A stretch of DNA of 25,584 nt from a virus. The notes below the pieces were generated by a model. It saw nothing but the letters and a program-made list of their open reading frames with translations. It was not told the origin of the DNA and did no database searches. The DNA is taken from IMG/VR virus record IMGVR_UViG_3300042914_001868, positions 1 to 25,584 of that record; one strand, written 5' to 3'. Both the position numbers and the translations under genes were made by a program. Every line of letters begins with the position of its first letter. Positions within the stretch are counted from its first letter, which is position 1. Below, piece after piece: positions 1 through 5,762 of the stretch.

Positions 1-95
1 TCCATCTCGCGGATCTCGATGGTCTGCTCGCTGATTTGGCGCACCACCTCGTAAGGGGTCACGTCGCTGTAGCCGTAGTGATTTGCGTATTGCAT
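1..95 (-). CDS. conserved small phage protein, 3' end cut by window edge
   Basis: The first 31 codons of a leftward gene are present and the frame is open to the window edge. The start is an ATG at 93-95 preceded by AGGAG seven bases upstream, a strong ribosome binding site. The protein begins MQYANHYGYSDVTPYEVV and continues with a run of charged residues ending IEIREM. This opening resembles a short protein common in early regions of proteobacterial phages, whose function is unknown; that resemblance is from memory. It lies downstream of two other small proteins in the leftward early operon and probably shares their transcript. Confidence 0.75.
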   Translation of the reverse strand, partial: MQYANHYGYSDVTPYEVVRQISEQTIEIREM

Positions 96-131
96 GGTGT
101 TCTCCTGTAGGGGCCGTAGCCCCCGGTTGGT

Positions 132-398
132 TTAGCTGTACTTCTTGATAAAGGCCTTGAGCTTGCGGACTTGGCCACGCGCCCACTTCTTGCGCTCGGG
201 GCCGTTCTCACCGCGGTAGTCCTCGGCATTGAAGTGCGACTCCATCGGGTCAACGAACAGGCCCAGGACGTACTTGGCCTCGTGCAGGATCTCGGAGTCG
301 GTGTAGTCCTCAACCGCCTTGCGGTCATCGGTGGAGATGTTGTCCAGGGTGTAGGACAACTCTTCGATTGCCTGGGCCGCTTTGATGATTGCTCTCAT
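132..398 (-). CDS. small acidic phage protein, function unknown
   Basis: An 88-residue protein starting at the ATG at 396-398, chosen because GGGAGG stands just upstream. The same frame is open much further upstream, but that extension is arginine- and proline-rich and overlaps the next gene out of frame, so I rejected it. The middle is acidic (a run of Asp/Glu around residues 24-40) and the last 20 residues are strongly basic (ERKKWARGQVRKLKAFIKK). No catalytic motif, membrane segment or signal peptide is visible. Its place at the end of the early operon suggests a host-takeover or DNA-metabolism accessory role, but that is only context. Confidence 0.7.
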   Translation of the reverse strand: MRAIIKAAQAIEELSYTLDNISTDDRKAVEDYTDSEILHEAKYVLGLFVDPMESHFNAEDYRGENGPERKKWARGQVRKLKAFIKKYS

Positions 399-411
399 GT
401 TGGCCTCCCGA

Positions 412-696
412 TTACTTGCTGGTGACCTTGACCGAGAACACGGCGGTGGTATTGGTGTGCTGCGCGATAAGCTCGGTAGGGATGTTGAGGGCCTTAGCGA
501 TAGCCTTCCAGTCAACCGTAGAGCGATTGGTCTCAACGTAGGTGGCCTTGAACAGATCACCCTCGAAAGCCTTCTGGCCGGACATGCTGGCCTCGTCCTT
601 GATGCTGTCTTTGATTGCATCAGCCTGCTTGGTCAGGTCTGCGATCTGAGCCAGGAGAGAGCCCAGGGTGTCGATGTTGCTGGTGGTGGTGATCAT
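412..696 (-). CDS. conserved small early phage protein, function unknown
   Basis: A 94-residue protein beginning MITTTSNIDTLGSLLAQIADL. The first 40 residues look helical and may form a short coiled coil; the rest carries FEGDLFKATYVETNRSTVDW and ends in a beta-like stretch (TTAVFSVKVTSK). This pattern of a helical N-terminus followed by F-E-G-D-x-F and V-D-W-K occurs in many small phage proteins I recall, none with a known job. The ATG is preceded by AAGGAA. About 100 non-coding bases separate it from the Ref-like gene upstream, the longest gap in this operon, so it may have its own promoter. Confidence 0.75.
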   Translation of the reverse strand: MITTTSNIDTLGSLLAQIADLTKQADAIKDSIKDEASMSGQKAFEGDLFKATYVETNRSTVDWKAIAKALNIPTELIAQHTNTTAVFSVKVTSK

Positions 697-797
697 GTTC
701 GCTGTTCCTTCGCTGTTGGCCGTCTTGCACTATTGCTTAACAGTGAAGGTAGTGTAACAGCAAATTACAACGCACCAGAGGCAAACCCAATTATTTT
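697..797 (-). promoter_or_regulatory. intergenic gap with a possible weak leftward promoter
   Basis: This is the only sizeable gap in the leftward operon. On the minus strand there is TGTTACACT, an extended -10-like element (TACACT, plus-strand bases 751-756), but no good -35 hexamer at the right distance. CACTA at 729-733 and TAGTG at 750-754 form a short inverted repeat around it. A promoter serving the last three genes is plausible but weakly supported. Confidence 0.25.
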
Positions 798-1091
798 CTA
801 GGGACTTACCCTAATCCCCAAAAGCTCCCTGGTGTCGGCCAGCAGATCGGATTCGTCGTAGCCGTAGTGCTTGGGAAAGCCCTTCGTGCCAAGGCCGTGC
901 AGGCCCGTCTTGCCGCGGTGATGCTCTGGGCATAGTGGGATAGCATCCCAGTGGCTTGCGCGTCTCCCAGCCCCTGTTCCGGCCCTTGGATGGTGTATCT
1001 CGGCGGGGGTACCCGGATACCCCATACGCCGACACACAGCGCAGCCGAGGTCAGCTACTTTGGACAGGTGCTTTTTTTCGTCTTTTGTCAT
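798..1091 (-). CDS. Ref-like HNH nuclease (P1 Ref / RecA-dependent nuclease type)
   Basis: A 97-residue protein with a zinc-bound HNH layout: C17-x2-C20, His33-His34, C54 and H57-H58, followed by a Leu-His-Gly-Leu-Gly stretch and a YGYDESDLL tail. This order matches the C-terminal nuclease domain of phage P1 Ref, known to cut DNA in RecA-made displacement loops and to stimulate recombination. The family call is from motif order, not a search. The start is the ATG at 1089-1091; an upstream in-frame extension lacks family features. It overlaps the zinc-ribbon gene upstream by 41 bases, unusually long here. With RusA in the same operon and a RecB-like nuclease in the opposite one, it points to phage-directed recombination or DNA repair. 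Confidence 0.75.
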   Translation of the reverse strand: MTKDEKKHLSKVADLGCAVCRRMGYPGTPAEIHHPRAGTGAGRRASHWDAIPLCPEHHRGKTGLHGLGTKGFPKHYGYDESDLLADTRELLGIRVSP

Positions 1092-1233
1092 CCTTGTGCC
1101 TGGGCTCAGTGATGGCCCGCTCCTCGGTTTGGAAGATGTGTTCGTTGTAGCAGAGGCGGCTGCGCACAATGACGCCATTGGGCTTTCGAGTTGCCTTTAC
1201 ATCGGATGGCGCACCGCATAGTGGGCACTTCAT
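1051..1233 (-). CDS. small zinc-ribbon protein
   Basis: A 60-residue protein with C3-x2-C6, then C28 and H32, separated by a basic beta-hairpin-like stretch (RKPNGVIVRSR), and a FQTEE segment after the second pair. This resembles the N-terminal zinc ribbon of NrdR (CPxC ... RRRECxxC ... FTTYE) and small phage zinc ribbons, but has Cys-x3-His in place of the second Cys-x2-Cys. The C-terminus is very basic. The fold is known to bind nucleic acid; whether this protein regulates transcription or assists the nuclease encoded next is inference. Its ATG overlaps the upstream stop (ATGA). Confidence 0.72.
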   Translation of the reverse strand: MKCPLCGAPSDVKATRKPNGVIVRSRLCYNEHIFQTEERAITEPRHKDDKRRKKAPVQSS

Positions 1234-1568
1234 ATGGTCGCTTTGCCCTCTGCCCGGTTCGTTGCCTCAATTGAGCGCCAGACCTCAATGCGAGCCTGCG
1301 CAGCGATCAAGCGCCAGCGAATCTCCTCCTCGATCTGCACAGCCTCCTGCAAGCCTCTGAGGTGCTGGATGTACTCGGGATCAGAGTACGCCTCGCGCTC
1401 TTGCGCATTGACCGATGTCTCAAGGCTTCGCTTCATGATCATCGCCTTCAGAGACTTGCGGTACTCCTCCATGTAGATCCGATTGCCCTTGGCCTCTCCG
1501 AACTTCTTGCCGTACTTGAAGATGTACTCAATCGCAAGCTCTGGATTTTTTACGTCGCTGTCACTCAT
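1230..1568 (-). CDS. helical early phage protein, function unknown
   Basis: A 112-residue protein, mostly charged helix, with the pattern KxGEAKGNRIYMEEYRKSLKA near residues 22-42, a central QEREAYSDPEYIQHL and a helical C-terminus (RWRLIAAQARIEVWRS). The same order (a KG-R-x-Y-L/M-E-E-F/Y-R-K-S-x-K-A block then A-x-x-x-E-R-E-A-Y-A/S-D-P-E-Y) recurs in phage early proteins I recall, often near recombination genes; no function is established that I can cite. The ATG at 1566-1568 follows TTGGAG; an in-frame TTG four codons earlier is inside that ribosome site and is rejected. It overlaps both neighbours. Confidence 0.75.
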   Translation of the reverse strand: MSDSDVKNPELAIEYIFKYGKKFGEAKGNRIYMEEYRKSLKAMIMKRSLETSVNAQEREAYSDPEYIQHLRGLQEAVQIEEEIRWRLIAAQARIEVWRSIEATNRAEGKATI

Positions 1569-1740
1569 CTTTGTCTCCAATAAATCGCTCTCTCATCTGC
1601 ATCATTTGCGCAGCCATACGGTAAGACCGCTCCGCGATCAGGCGCTGGTACTCGTCGCTCCCAAAAAGCGAAGAGTCATTGGTCTGGTTAATGAGAGCGA
1701 ACATCGCAAACAGGTCGATCAGTTGTGGTTCTGGCTTCAT
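1561..1740 (-). CDS. 59-residue phage protein, function unknown
   Basis: A short gene easily missed. The protein starts MKPEPQLIDLFAMFALINQ and ends in a Met- and Arg-rich helix (YRMAAQMMQMRERF). Its ATG overlaps the stop of the gene before it (ATGA) and its TGA overlaps the ATG of the gene after it by eight bases, so the frame fits exactly into the operon. The LIDLFAMFA opening with a later Y-R-M-A-x-x-M-M resembles the TLRDYFAAKAM ... YAMADAM pattern of the 75-residue gene at 4566-4793, so the two may belong to one loose family. Confidence 0.68.
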   Translation of the reverse strand: MKPEPQLIDLFAMFALINQTNDSSLFGSDEYQRLIAERSYRMAAQMMQMRERFIGDKDE

Positions 1741-1949
1741 GCTTTCCCCTTGAAGAGCGCCTGCCCCGCGGCGTCAGGGAATGCAGCCCCCCAGGCCACG
1801 ATCTGCTGCACGTCCATCTTCTCCATGAACCCATCTACCGGGCTGATGCGGTACTCAATCTTGCCATCTTGGGTCTGCACTTTTGCAACCCCGATCTTTC
1901 CTTTTGACGGCTCAAACCACCGCCACTCCAATGCAGTGCTCTCGTTCAT
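1737..1949 (-). CDS. small early phage protein, function unknown
   Basis: A 70-residue protein beginning MNESTALEWRWFEPSKGKIG with alternating hydrophobic residues (IGVAKVQ, KIEYRISPVD), so probably a small beta fold, followed by a helix containing QQIVAWGAAFPDAA. No metal-binding or catalytic motif is seen. It lies between RusA and the 59-residue protein with four-base overlaps on both sides, so it is translated with them. I do not recognise the family. Confidence 0.68.
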   Translation of the reverse strand: MNESTALEWRWFEPSKGKIGVAKVQTQDGKIEYRISPVDGFMEKMDVQQIVAWGAAFPDAAGQALFKGKA

Positions 1950-2290
1950 TGTTCTCTCACTTTAATTTTTAGCATCCCGCCGATGTGCTCGGCCCAATAA
2001 ATTCTCAGGTCAACGATGTTGCTGTCGTCTTCCCATACGCCCGCGTGGGTGCAGCCGTCCAAAGCCGCCTTGAGCAGGTTGTCCAGATCGCGCCTGCGGT
2101 TGTCTGGCCTCCAGGCCTCGATCTCCACCACGAGCTTGCCCTTAAGGTTCTTGGCCCCTCGCTGGATCAGCACCTGATCGGCCACCGCCTTGCGGTAAGC
2201 CCTGCCGTCTGCGCTGATGATCATGCGGCCCTGGAAAGTGCGCCAGTACCGATTGACCGAGGGCGGCCAAGGCAAGGTCAACTCGATCAT
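1946..2290 (-). CDS. rusA: RusA-family Holliday junction resolvase
   Basis: A 114-residue protein with the full RusA layout: an N-terminal PWPPSVNRYWR loop, then RRRDLDNLLKAALDG with acidic residues D68 and D70 and Lys74, and VWEDDSNIVDL with D88 and D89. RusA is known to be a dimeric, metal-dependent endonuclease that cuts four-way junctions symmetrically, and these acidic residues bind the metal. Length and motif spacing match E. coli RusA (about 120 residues). In phages it resolves branched replication and recombination intermediates before packaging. The ATG overlaps the preceding stop by four bases. Confidence 0.93.
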   Translation of the reverse strand: MIELTLPWPPSVNRYWRTFQGRMIISADGRAYRKAVADQVLIQRGAKNLKGKLVVEIEAWRPDNRRRDLDNLLKAALDGCTHAGVWEDDSNIVDLRIYWAEHIGGMLKIKVREQ

Positions 2291-2574
2291 TGACGCTGGC
2301 TCGGTATGCGGTTCAGGATGGCGTATGCCGCGTTCTTCAGAGCAGTTGAGGTCTCTCCCTCATCCTCCTGAGACGCAAGCTCCATGACCAGTTCTGCGCA
2401 GGCCTGACGCTCAATCATGACGGCCTGCTTGCTGGTTTGGATGGCAATGGCCATGATCTCTGCCTTCGCTTGCGCAAGCCGCTCACCGAACTCCTTCTCT
2501 GTGTACAGGGTTTGCCCAGCACCCTGCCCGAGCAGGAACTGTTTCTGAAAATCACTCAACTCAACTTTGCTCAT
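2287..2574 (-). CDS. small helical early phage protein, function unknown
   Basis: A 95-residue, largely helical protein (MSKVELSDFQKQFLLGQG at the start). The stretch around residues 49-66, ending VMIERQACAELVMEL, followed by an acidic loop and TALKNAAYAILNR, follows the E-R-x-A-C-A ... A-I-x-x-R pattern seen in many small phage proteins next to replication genes. Those have no assigned function that I know. The ATG has AAGGGG six bases upstream. It overlaps the start region of RusA by four bases and the end of the preceding gene by 14 bases. Confidence 0.72.
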   Translation of the reverse strand: MSKVELSDFQKQFLLGQGAGQTLYTEKEFGERLAQAKAEIMAIAIQTSKQAVMIERQACAELVMELASQEDEGETSTALKNAAYAILNRIPSQRQ

Positions 2575-2905
2575 GTTTTTCCCCTTTATCTTTGATGCTC
2601 AATTGCGGCTCTGAGCCAGCCATAACGTCTAAAAAATTCCCCCAAGACTTGAACTTGTCTCCACCGTTTCGGTGCTTGCGCCCGCACTGCCTACAAACAT
2701 GAAACTGAACCACAAGCTGAATCGTTTCATGACGCCTTTCGCGGGTAACAATCTCTTCTTCGATACGGTCAAACTTCTCAACACACTCGTTGAATGAGCA
2801 CAACTTTTCACCCGTTTTTGGATCAATGAAGTTGACATCATTCCTAAGTTTTTTCATCTTTCCGGCTCTCTTGCTTGGACTTTTTTCTTTCGTTTGTTCC
2901 ATCAT
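2561..2905 (-). CDS. putative zinc-binding early phage protein
   Basis: A 114-residue basic protein with two cysteine pairs, C36-x4-C41 and C71-x2-C74 (HVCRQCGRKH), which could bind one zinc ion. The N-terminus is lysine-rich (SPSKRAGKMKKLRND) and a charged helix joins the two pairs. The start is the ATG at 2903-2905, seven bases after AAGGAG; an upstream in-frame start would add an arginine-rich tail with no ribosome site. Composition suggests nucleic-acid binding, but there is no family match I can name. Confidence 0.65.
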   Translation of the reverse strand: MMEQTKEKSPSKRAGKMKKLRNDVNFIDPKTGEKLCSFNECVEKFDRIEEEIVTRERRHETIQLVVQFHVCRQCGRKHRNGGDKFKSWGNFLDVMAGSEPQLSIKDKGEKHEQS

Positions 2906-3131
2906 CTCCAATCTCCTTCTTGGCCTCTGTTGCCTTTGTTCCACTGCTCTCGCACATCTTGATCAAGTCTTGACTTGGGATGTATTTCATTCCAGCCCTT
3001 GTGATACTTGCCAAGGTCGTCACGGTAACCGTAGAGAAATCGGTGCGCAGCTCCACGATCTTGTATCCTTTTTCGGATAACTTCCCGAACGAGACAACGA
3101 TGCCGATGCTCGTCTGCCCCTTCGCCTTCAC
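2844..3131 (-). CDS. small early protein, probably frameshifted
   Basis: The first half (GTG at 3129-3131, directly after the helicase stop) reads as a good protein: MKAKGQTSIGIVVSFGK, then EKGYKIVELRTDFSTVTVT, with mostly G or C at third codon positions. In this frame the gene runs to 2844 and overlaps its neighbour by 62 bases, out of style for this operon. In the -1 frame, from about base 3015, the sequence reads LGKYHKGWNEIHPKSRLDQD and on, and stops at 2902 with an exact ATGA junction to the next gene. I therefore suspect one gene of about 75 codons spanning 2902-3131 with a one-base error, a real frameshift mutation or programmed slippage near 3008-3020. Function unknown. Confidence 0.5.
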   Translation of the reverse strand: MKAKGQTSIGIVVSFGKLSEKGYKIVELRTDFSTVTVTTLASITRAGMKYIPSQDLIKMCESSGTKATEAKKEIGDDGTNERKKSKQESRKDEKT

Positions 3132-4142
3132 TCAAAATGCCCCCCTGTCGTCAAACGACATCGTCAGAGATGAGTCCGACTCCAAGAACTGCTGGCTGTC
3201 CTTGTGATACCACAGGCTGTACCAGTCTTCGGCCTCACCATTGCGCTGCTTCTCGCACATCAAGATTGCATCGGGCTTCATCGGATCCGGGTTGCCGCCG
3301 TTCTGAATCTCGTGCTCCTTCTTTTTGTTGCGCCACATCAGCAGCACGTTGTCCACCTGATCGGCAATTGCACCGGTGCCCTTGATGTCGGTCTTGCTGG
3401 GCATCTGCTCCTCGCTGCCGAGCTTGCGGATGTGATGGATCAGATGGATGTGGATGTGGTGATCCCTTGCCAGTGCGGTCAACTCGTCGACGAAGGACTT
3501 CTGAGCGTTGTAGTCGTCCTCGCCGGCCACGCACTTCATCAAAGAATCAATGAAGACGTGCTGCACGTCGAGCTCCATCGCGCAGTACCGGGCCATCGCA
3601 ATCACTTGCTGGCTTGAGGTCGTCCCCTGCTGGTCGTACAGCCACAACCCATCACGGCTGTATTGCGTGAACCGCTCCAGCAGCCTGCCGATGTAGGTTG
3701 CCTTGTCAACGTACTGCGGGAACTCGATGTTCTCACCGGCGAACTGACGCAGCATCCGGTAGATCGTGCGCTTGGGTTTCATCTCAAAGCTGGCAATGCA
3801 CACCCTCTGCTTCTGCTTGATCAGGCCCATCGCCACCTGACCGGTGATCAGGGACTTCCCCCCGCCGTTGGAGCCGGCATACAGAGTCACCTCGCCTGGG
3901 CGGAACTGAAACCCCGCATGAGTCTTCGGCCAGGGCATGGTCACGCTCTTGTCTCGCTCAGGCGGTGCGACGAGCTCTTGCTGCAACTCATCAAGCCAGA
4001 CCGATGCCTCATGCACTTTGTGCGTCACATCGTGCGCCTTCAGGTACGTCTCGGTGTCGATCTCCTCGGACTTGATCATCCGCACCTTGCGGGCCTCGTC
4101 GAGTTGACGCGCCCTCTGTTCGATCATGGCTACGTTAGACAT
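3132..4142 (-). CDS. DnaB/Twinkle-like replicative helicase (SF4, RecA fold)
   Basis: A 336-residue ATPase. Walker A is AGSNGGGKS (residues 89-97), the catalytic Glu lies in SFEM (E120), Walker B is HVFIDSL with D199, the sensor-like strand is IHLIHHIRK (233-240), then DIKGTGAIADQVDNVLLM (252-269) and an arginine-finger motif CEKQRNGE with K298 and R300. These are the motifs of hexameric DnaB-type helicases that unwind DNA 5' to 3' at the fork. The protein lacks a DnaB-sized N-terminal domain; its first 75 residues are charged helix and may bind the primase-type zinc protein encoded just upstream. The start has GAGG eight bases upstream and overlaps the preceding gene by eight bases. Confidence 0.92.
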   Translation of the reverse strand: MSNVAMIEQRARQLDEARKVRMIKSEEIDTETYLKAHDVTHKVHEASVWLDELQQELVAPPERDKSVTMPWPKTHAGFQFRPGEVTLYAGSNGGGKSLITGQVAMGLIKQKQRVCIASFEMKPKRTIYRMLRQFAGENIEFPQYVDKATYIGRLLERFTQYSRDGLWLYDQQGTTSSQQVIAMARYCAMELDVQHVFIDSLMKCVAGEDDYNAQKSFVDELTALARDHHIHIHLIHHIRKLGSEEQMPSKTDIKGTGAIADQVDNVLLMWRNKKKEHEIQNGGNPDPMKPDAILMCEKQRNGEAEDWYSLWYHKDSQQFLESDSSLTMSFDDRGAF

Positions 4143-4569
4143 TCGCGTACCTCATTGCTTCGTCGATTCGCTGGTAGGCCGTGAGCATGCGCTCGCGGGT
4201 TTCTTCGCTGATGGGCTTTCCGTTACCGATGTCGAAGGCGACGATCTGCACTACAAGAGCCTCGAAGCCGATGATGCGCATCAGGTCGCTCGCGTAGAAG
4301 GCCGGCTTGATTGCTGGCTTGCCATCAACCGGGTACTCCTTGCGCTTGCTGTCAGGCGGGAACAGGTCTCCGATCTCCATGCCGACCGCCCCGACCACGG
4401 AGTGGACGTCACAGCCTGCAAAGCAGTGCAGCAGCACTCGGCCATCGTCTGCGGCCTTGATGGCCAGGGAAGGGCCCTTGTCGTCGTGCGCCGGGCAGCG
4501 GGCAGTCCATGAGCCATTACGGCCCTTTACCTTCTCAAGCCTCTGGAGCAGGTTCTCGACCGGGGTCAT
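4135..4569 (-). CDS. CHC2 zinc-finger primase-type protein without TOPRIM domain
   Basis: A 144-residue protein. Residues 20-70 form a CHC2 zinc domain as in DnaG and T7 gp4 primases: C25-P-A-H28, then C49-x3-C53 (LLHCFAGCD), flanked by WTARCPAHDD, GPSLAIK and a DLF at the end. This domain recognises the priming site in full-length primases. The catalytic TOPRIM part is absent: after a short linker only a helical tail remains (ASDLMRIIGFEALVV ... RIDEAMRYA). It lies directly before the helicase gene with an eight-base overlap. It may help load the host primase or helicase, or work with a primase encoded elsewhere; this is inference. Confidence 0.88.
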   Translation of the reverse strand: MTPVENLLQRLEKVKGRNGSWTARCPAHDDKGPSLAIKAADDGRVLLHCFAGCDVHSVVGAVGMEIGDLFPPDSKRKEYPVDGKPAIKPAFYASDLMRIIGFEALVVQIVAFDIGNGKPISEETRERMLTAYQRIDEAMRYANV

Positions 4570-4793
4570 TTTTGTCTTGCCTTCAGCATGGCGTCTGCCA
4601 TTGCGTAGGCGCGTTCAGCAGCCCATTGCAAAAATGTCTCCGACTCATAAGCGTGCTGCTTCCATCCGTCTTCAAACTCTGCCATCGTTGCCGGCATTGC
4701 CTTGGCTGCAAAGTAGTCGCGCAGGGTCATTCCGGGCATATCGGAAGCGTCATCTGCTACTGGAAACGCTGGCCCGCTTGTTTTGTCGCTCAT
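4566..4793 (-). CDS. small phage protein with TLRDYFAAKAM motif
   Basis: A 75-residue protein. The central MTLRDYFAAKAMPA and the C-terminal ERAYAMADAMLKAR are hallmarks of a small protein very common in proteobacterial phages and prophages, usually in early operons; its role is unknown. The acidic, flexible N-terminus (FPVADDASDMPG) precedes the conserved part. The start has AGGAG six bases upstream and the ATG overlaps the stop of the DUF1376 gene; its own stop overlaps the start of the CHC2 gene. Confidence 0.82.
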   Translation of the reverse strand: MSDKTSGPAFPVADDASDMPGMTLRDYFAAKAMPATMAEFEDGWKQHAYESETFLQWAAERAYAMADAMLKARQK

Positions 4794-5437
4794 ATCATTC
4801 TCCTGTTAATAGAAACCGATTCGCTTTCGTCTTCCCACCGACGCTGGTTGATGTATGTCAGCGGGGCAGGCTCAAACCCCGATGTCCACTGCTCAGAGGC
4901 CTTTAAACGGGCCACAGAGGCGATTATTTTGTCGGCCAAGGGGTCTAGTGCTAGACGGCTCCATTTCGCCTCACAGGCCGCTTTACCGACCTTGCGCTTT
5001 GACGTTGGCCATGCAGACCAAAAGTCGCCGAAACGAGTCGCTTGCGACGATATGTCTTTATTCTCTTTCTGTATCTGTATCTTCTTAGGGTTATCGTTCG
5101 GTTTCGATTCGCTAACCGATTCGGTTTTCTTGGGCCTTCCTCCTCTGAGGCCAAGGGATCGGTTGGTCTCAACACGCTGCTGATACTTCTCGACTTCAGC
5201 ATCGCATCTCACGTTCCGATAGCCCTCTGGAGTCTTCTCGAAGAACTCATTCAAAACCGATTCGGTTATGTCCAAGTCAAGTCGAATCCGACGAGACACG
5301 GCATCGGTGTCCAAAGGGATTGGCTTTTCGCTCATGTAGTACAAATCCAGCAGGCGGCGGTAAGCCAAGTCCTCTGCATCGCTCAGATGCGTGGTGTGGG
5401 TGATGTAGTCACCAAGGTGGAATTTGTACCAAATCAC
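4790..5437 (-). CDS. DUF1376 (YdaU-type) replication protein
   Basis: A 215-residue protein. Residues 1-85 (WYKFHLGDYITHTTHLSDAE ... YRRLLDLYY ... PIP) match the DUF1376 domain of phage replication-initiation proteins, a probable winged helix. A polar linker follows (about 95-130, rich in Lys, Glu and Ser). The C-terminal part has FGDFWSAWPTSKRKVGKAAC ... KWSRL ... PLTYINQRRWED, the pattern found at the end of O-like and DnaT-like initiators. The start is GTG at 5435-5437 with GGAG seven bases upstream and a GTGA overlap; the longer upstream frame is arginine/glutamine-rich and runs through the Cro-like gene, so it is rejected. It probably binds the origin and loads the helicase. The gene contains repeated 13-bp near-palindromes that could be that origin. 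Confidence 0.85.
   Translation of the reverse strand: MIWYKFHLGDYITHTTHLSDAEDLAYRRLLDLYYMSEKPIPLDTDAVSRRIRLDLDITESVLNEFFEKTPEGYRNVRCDAEVEKYQQRVETNRSLGLRGGRPKKTESVSESKPNDNPKKIQIQKENKDISSQATRFGDFWSAWPTSKRKVGKAACEAKWSRLALDPLADKIIASVARLKASEQWTSGFEPAPLTYINQRRWEDESESVSINRRMI
4814..5267. repeat. 13-bp near-palindromic repeats, candidate replication origin
   Basis: AACCGATTCGGTT, two six-base arms around a single T, occurs exactly at 5114-5126 and 5255-5267, and once with one mismatch (AACCGATTCGCTT) at 4814-4826. A further CGATTCG core is at about 5105. All lie inside the DUF1376 initiator gene. A pyrimidine-rich, fairly AT-rich tract lies beside them at about 5057-5090. Phage origins of the lambda type sit inside the initiator gene and contain iterons, so these repeats are candidates. 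They also encode a repeated Thr/Ser-Glu-Ser-Val, so chance or protein-level repetition remains possible. Confidence 0.4.
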
Positions 5438-5643
5438 TTTATTGCTCCAAACATGTCTGGCCGAAGATCCTTGCGTCTGACCTTGCCGTTGGTGTAACGC
5501 TCGATGTCCAGACTGAGCCTGACGCTGGGTACGCGCTGACCGTTGATGATCAGCGCCAGCCACGTTCGACTGATCCCCAGCGCCTGGGCCATATCAGTCT
5601 TGGCCCCCAGCTTTTTGGTTTCAAAAAAATCTTTAAGTGTCAT
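5434..5643 (-). CDS. Cro/YdaS-like helix-turn-helix regulator
   Basis: A 69-residue DNA-binding protein. LGAKTDMAQALGISRTWLAL (residues 12-31) is a helix-turn-helix, followed by INGQRVPSVRLSLDIER and NGKVRRKDLRPDMF, the arrangement of small Cro-like phage repressors and YdaS proteins. The start is the ATG at 5641-5643, five bases after AGGAG; an upstream in-frame extension would run into the promoter region. As first gene of the leftward operon, facing a divergent operon across a promoter region full of short inverted repeats, it probably represses one or both promoters. No CI-like partner is seen in the window. Confidence 0.85.
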   Translation of the reverse strand: MTLKDFFETKKLGAKTDMAQALGISRTWLALIINGQRVPSVRLSLDIERYTNGKVRRKDLRPDMFGAIK

Positions 5644-5659
5644 GCAGACTCCTGTTGCT

Positions 5660-5709
5660 GTTGTAACGCCATCATACAACCAAAAAAAAGTTTTGCAACA
5701 GGGGTTGTA
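5660..5709. promoter_or_regulatory. candidate operators with GTTGTA/TACAAC half-sites
   Basis: GTTGTA (5660-5665) and TACAAC (5675-5680) form an inverted repeat with a nine-base gap that covers the leftward -10. A second, imperfect pair, TGCAAC (5694-5699) and GTTGTA (5704-5709), covers the leftward -35 and the rightward -35. Four related half-sites within 50 bases between two divergent promoters suggest binding sites for the Cro-like protein. Confidence 0.5.
5671..5698 (-). promoter_or_regulatory. leftward early promoter
   Basis: On the minus strand TTGCAA (plus 5693-5698) stands 16 bases before TATGAT (plus 5671-5676), one mismatch from the sigma-70 -10 consensus. The start would lie about 20 bases before the Cro-like gene, giving a short leader that contains its ribosome binding site. 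Confidence 0.6.
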
Positions 5710-5733
5710 TTGTCACGTTAAAGCCGATACACT
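5705..5733 (+). promoter_or_regulatory. rightward early promoter
   Basis: TTGTAT (5705-5710) and TACACT (5728-5733) are 17 bases apart, an ideal sigma-70 spacing with moderate hexamers. Transcription would start near 5740, about 20 bases before the first rightward gene at 5763. Confidence 0.55.
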
Positions 5734-5762
5734 GCGGTTCCCTCAACAGCGAAGCAAGTGCG

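Noticed and set aside
132-620. N-terminally extended version of the 88-residue gene
   Set aside because: The extra 74 residues are Arg/Pro/Ser-rich and overlap the upstream gene out of frame; the internal ATG has GGGAGG upstream.
697-797. A clear terminator in the gap before the last leftward genes
   Set aside because: No GC stem followed by a T-run exists on the minus strand here; only a weak promoter-like element and a short inverted repeat are present.
4790-5563. Longer version of the DUF1376 protein starting at 5563
   Set aside because: The extra 42 residues are Gln/Arg/His-rich and overlap the Cro-like gene; the GTG at 5437 has a ribosome site, GTGA coupling and begins exactly at the domain.
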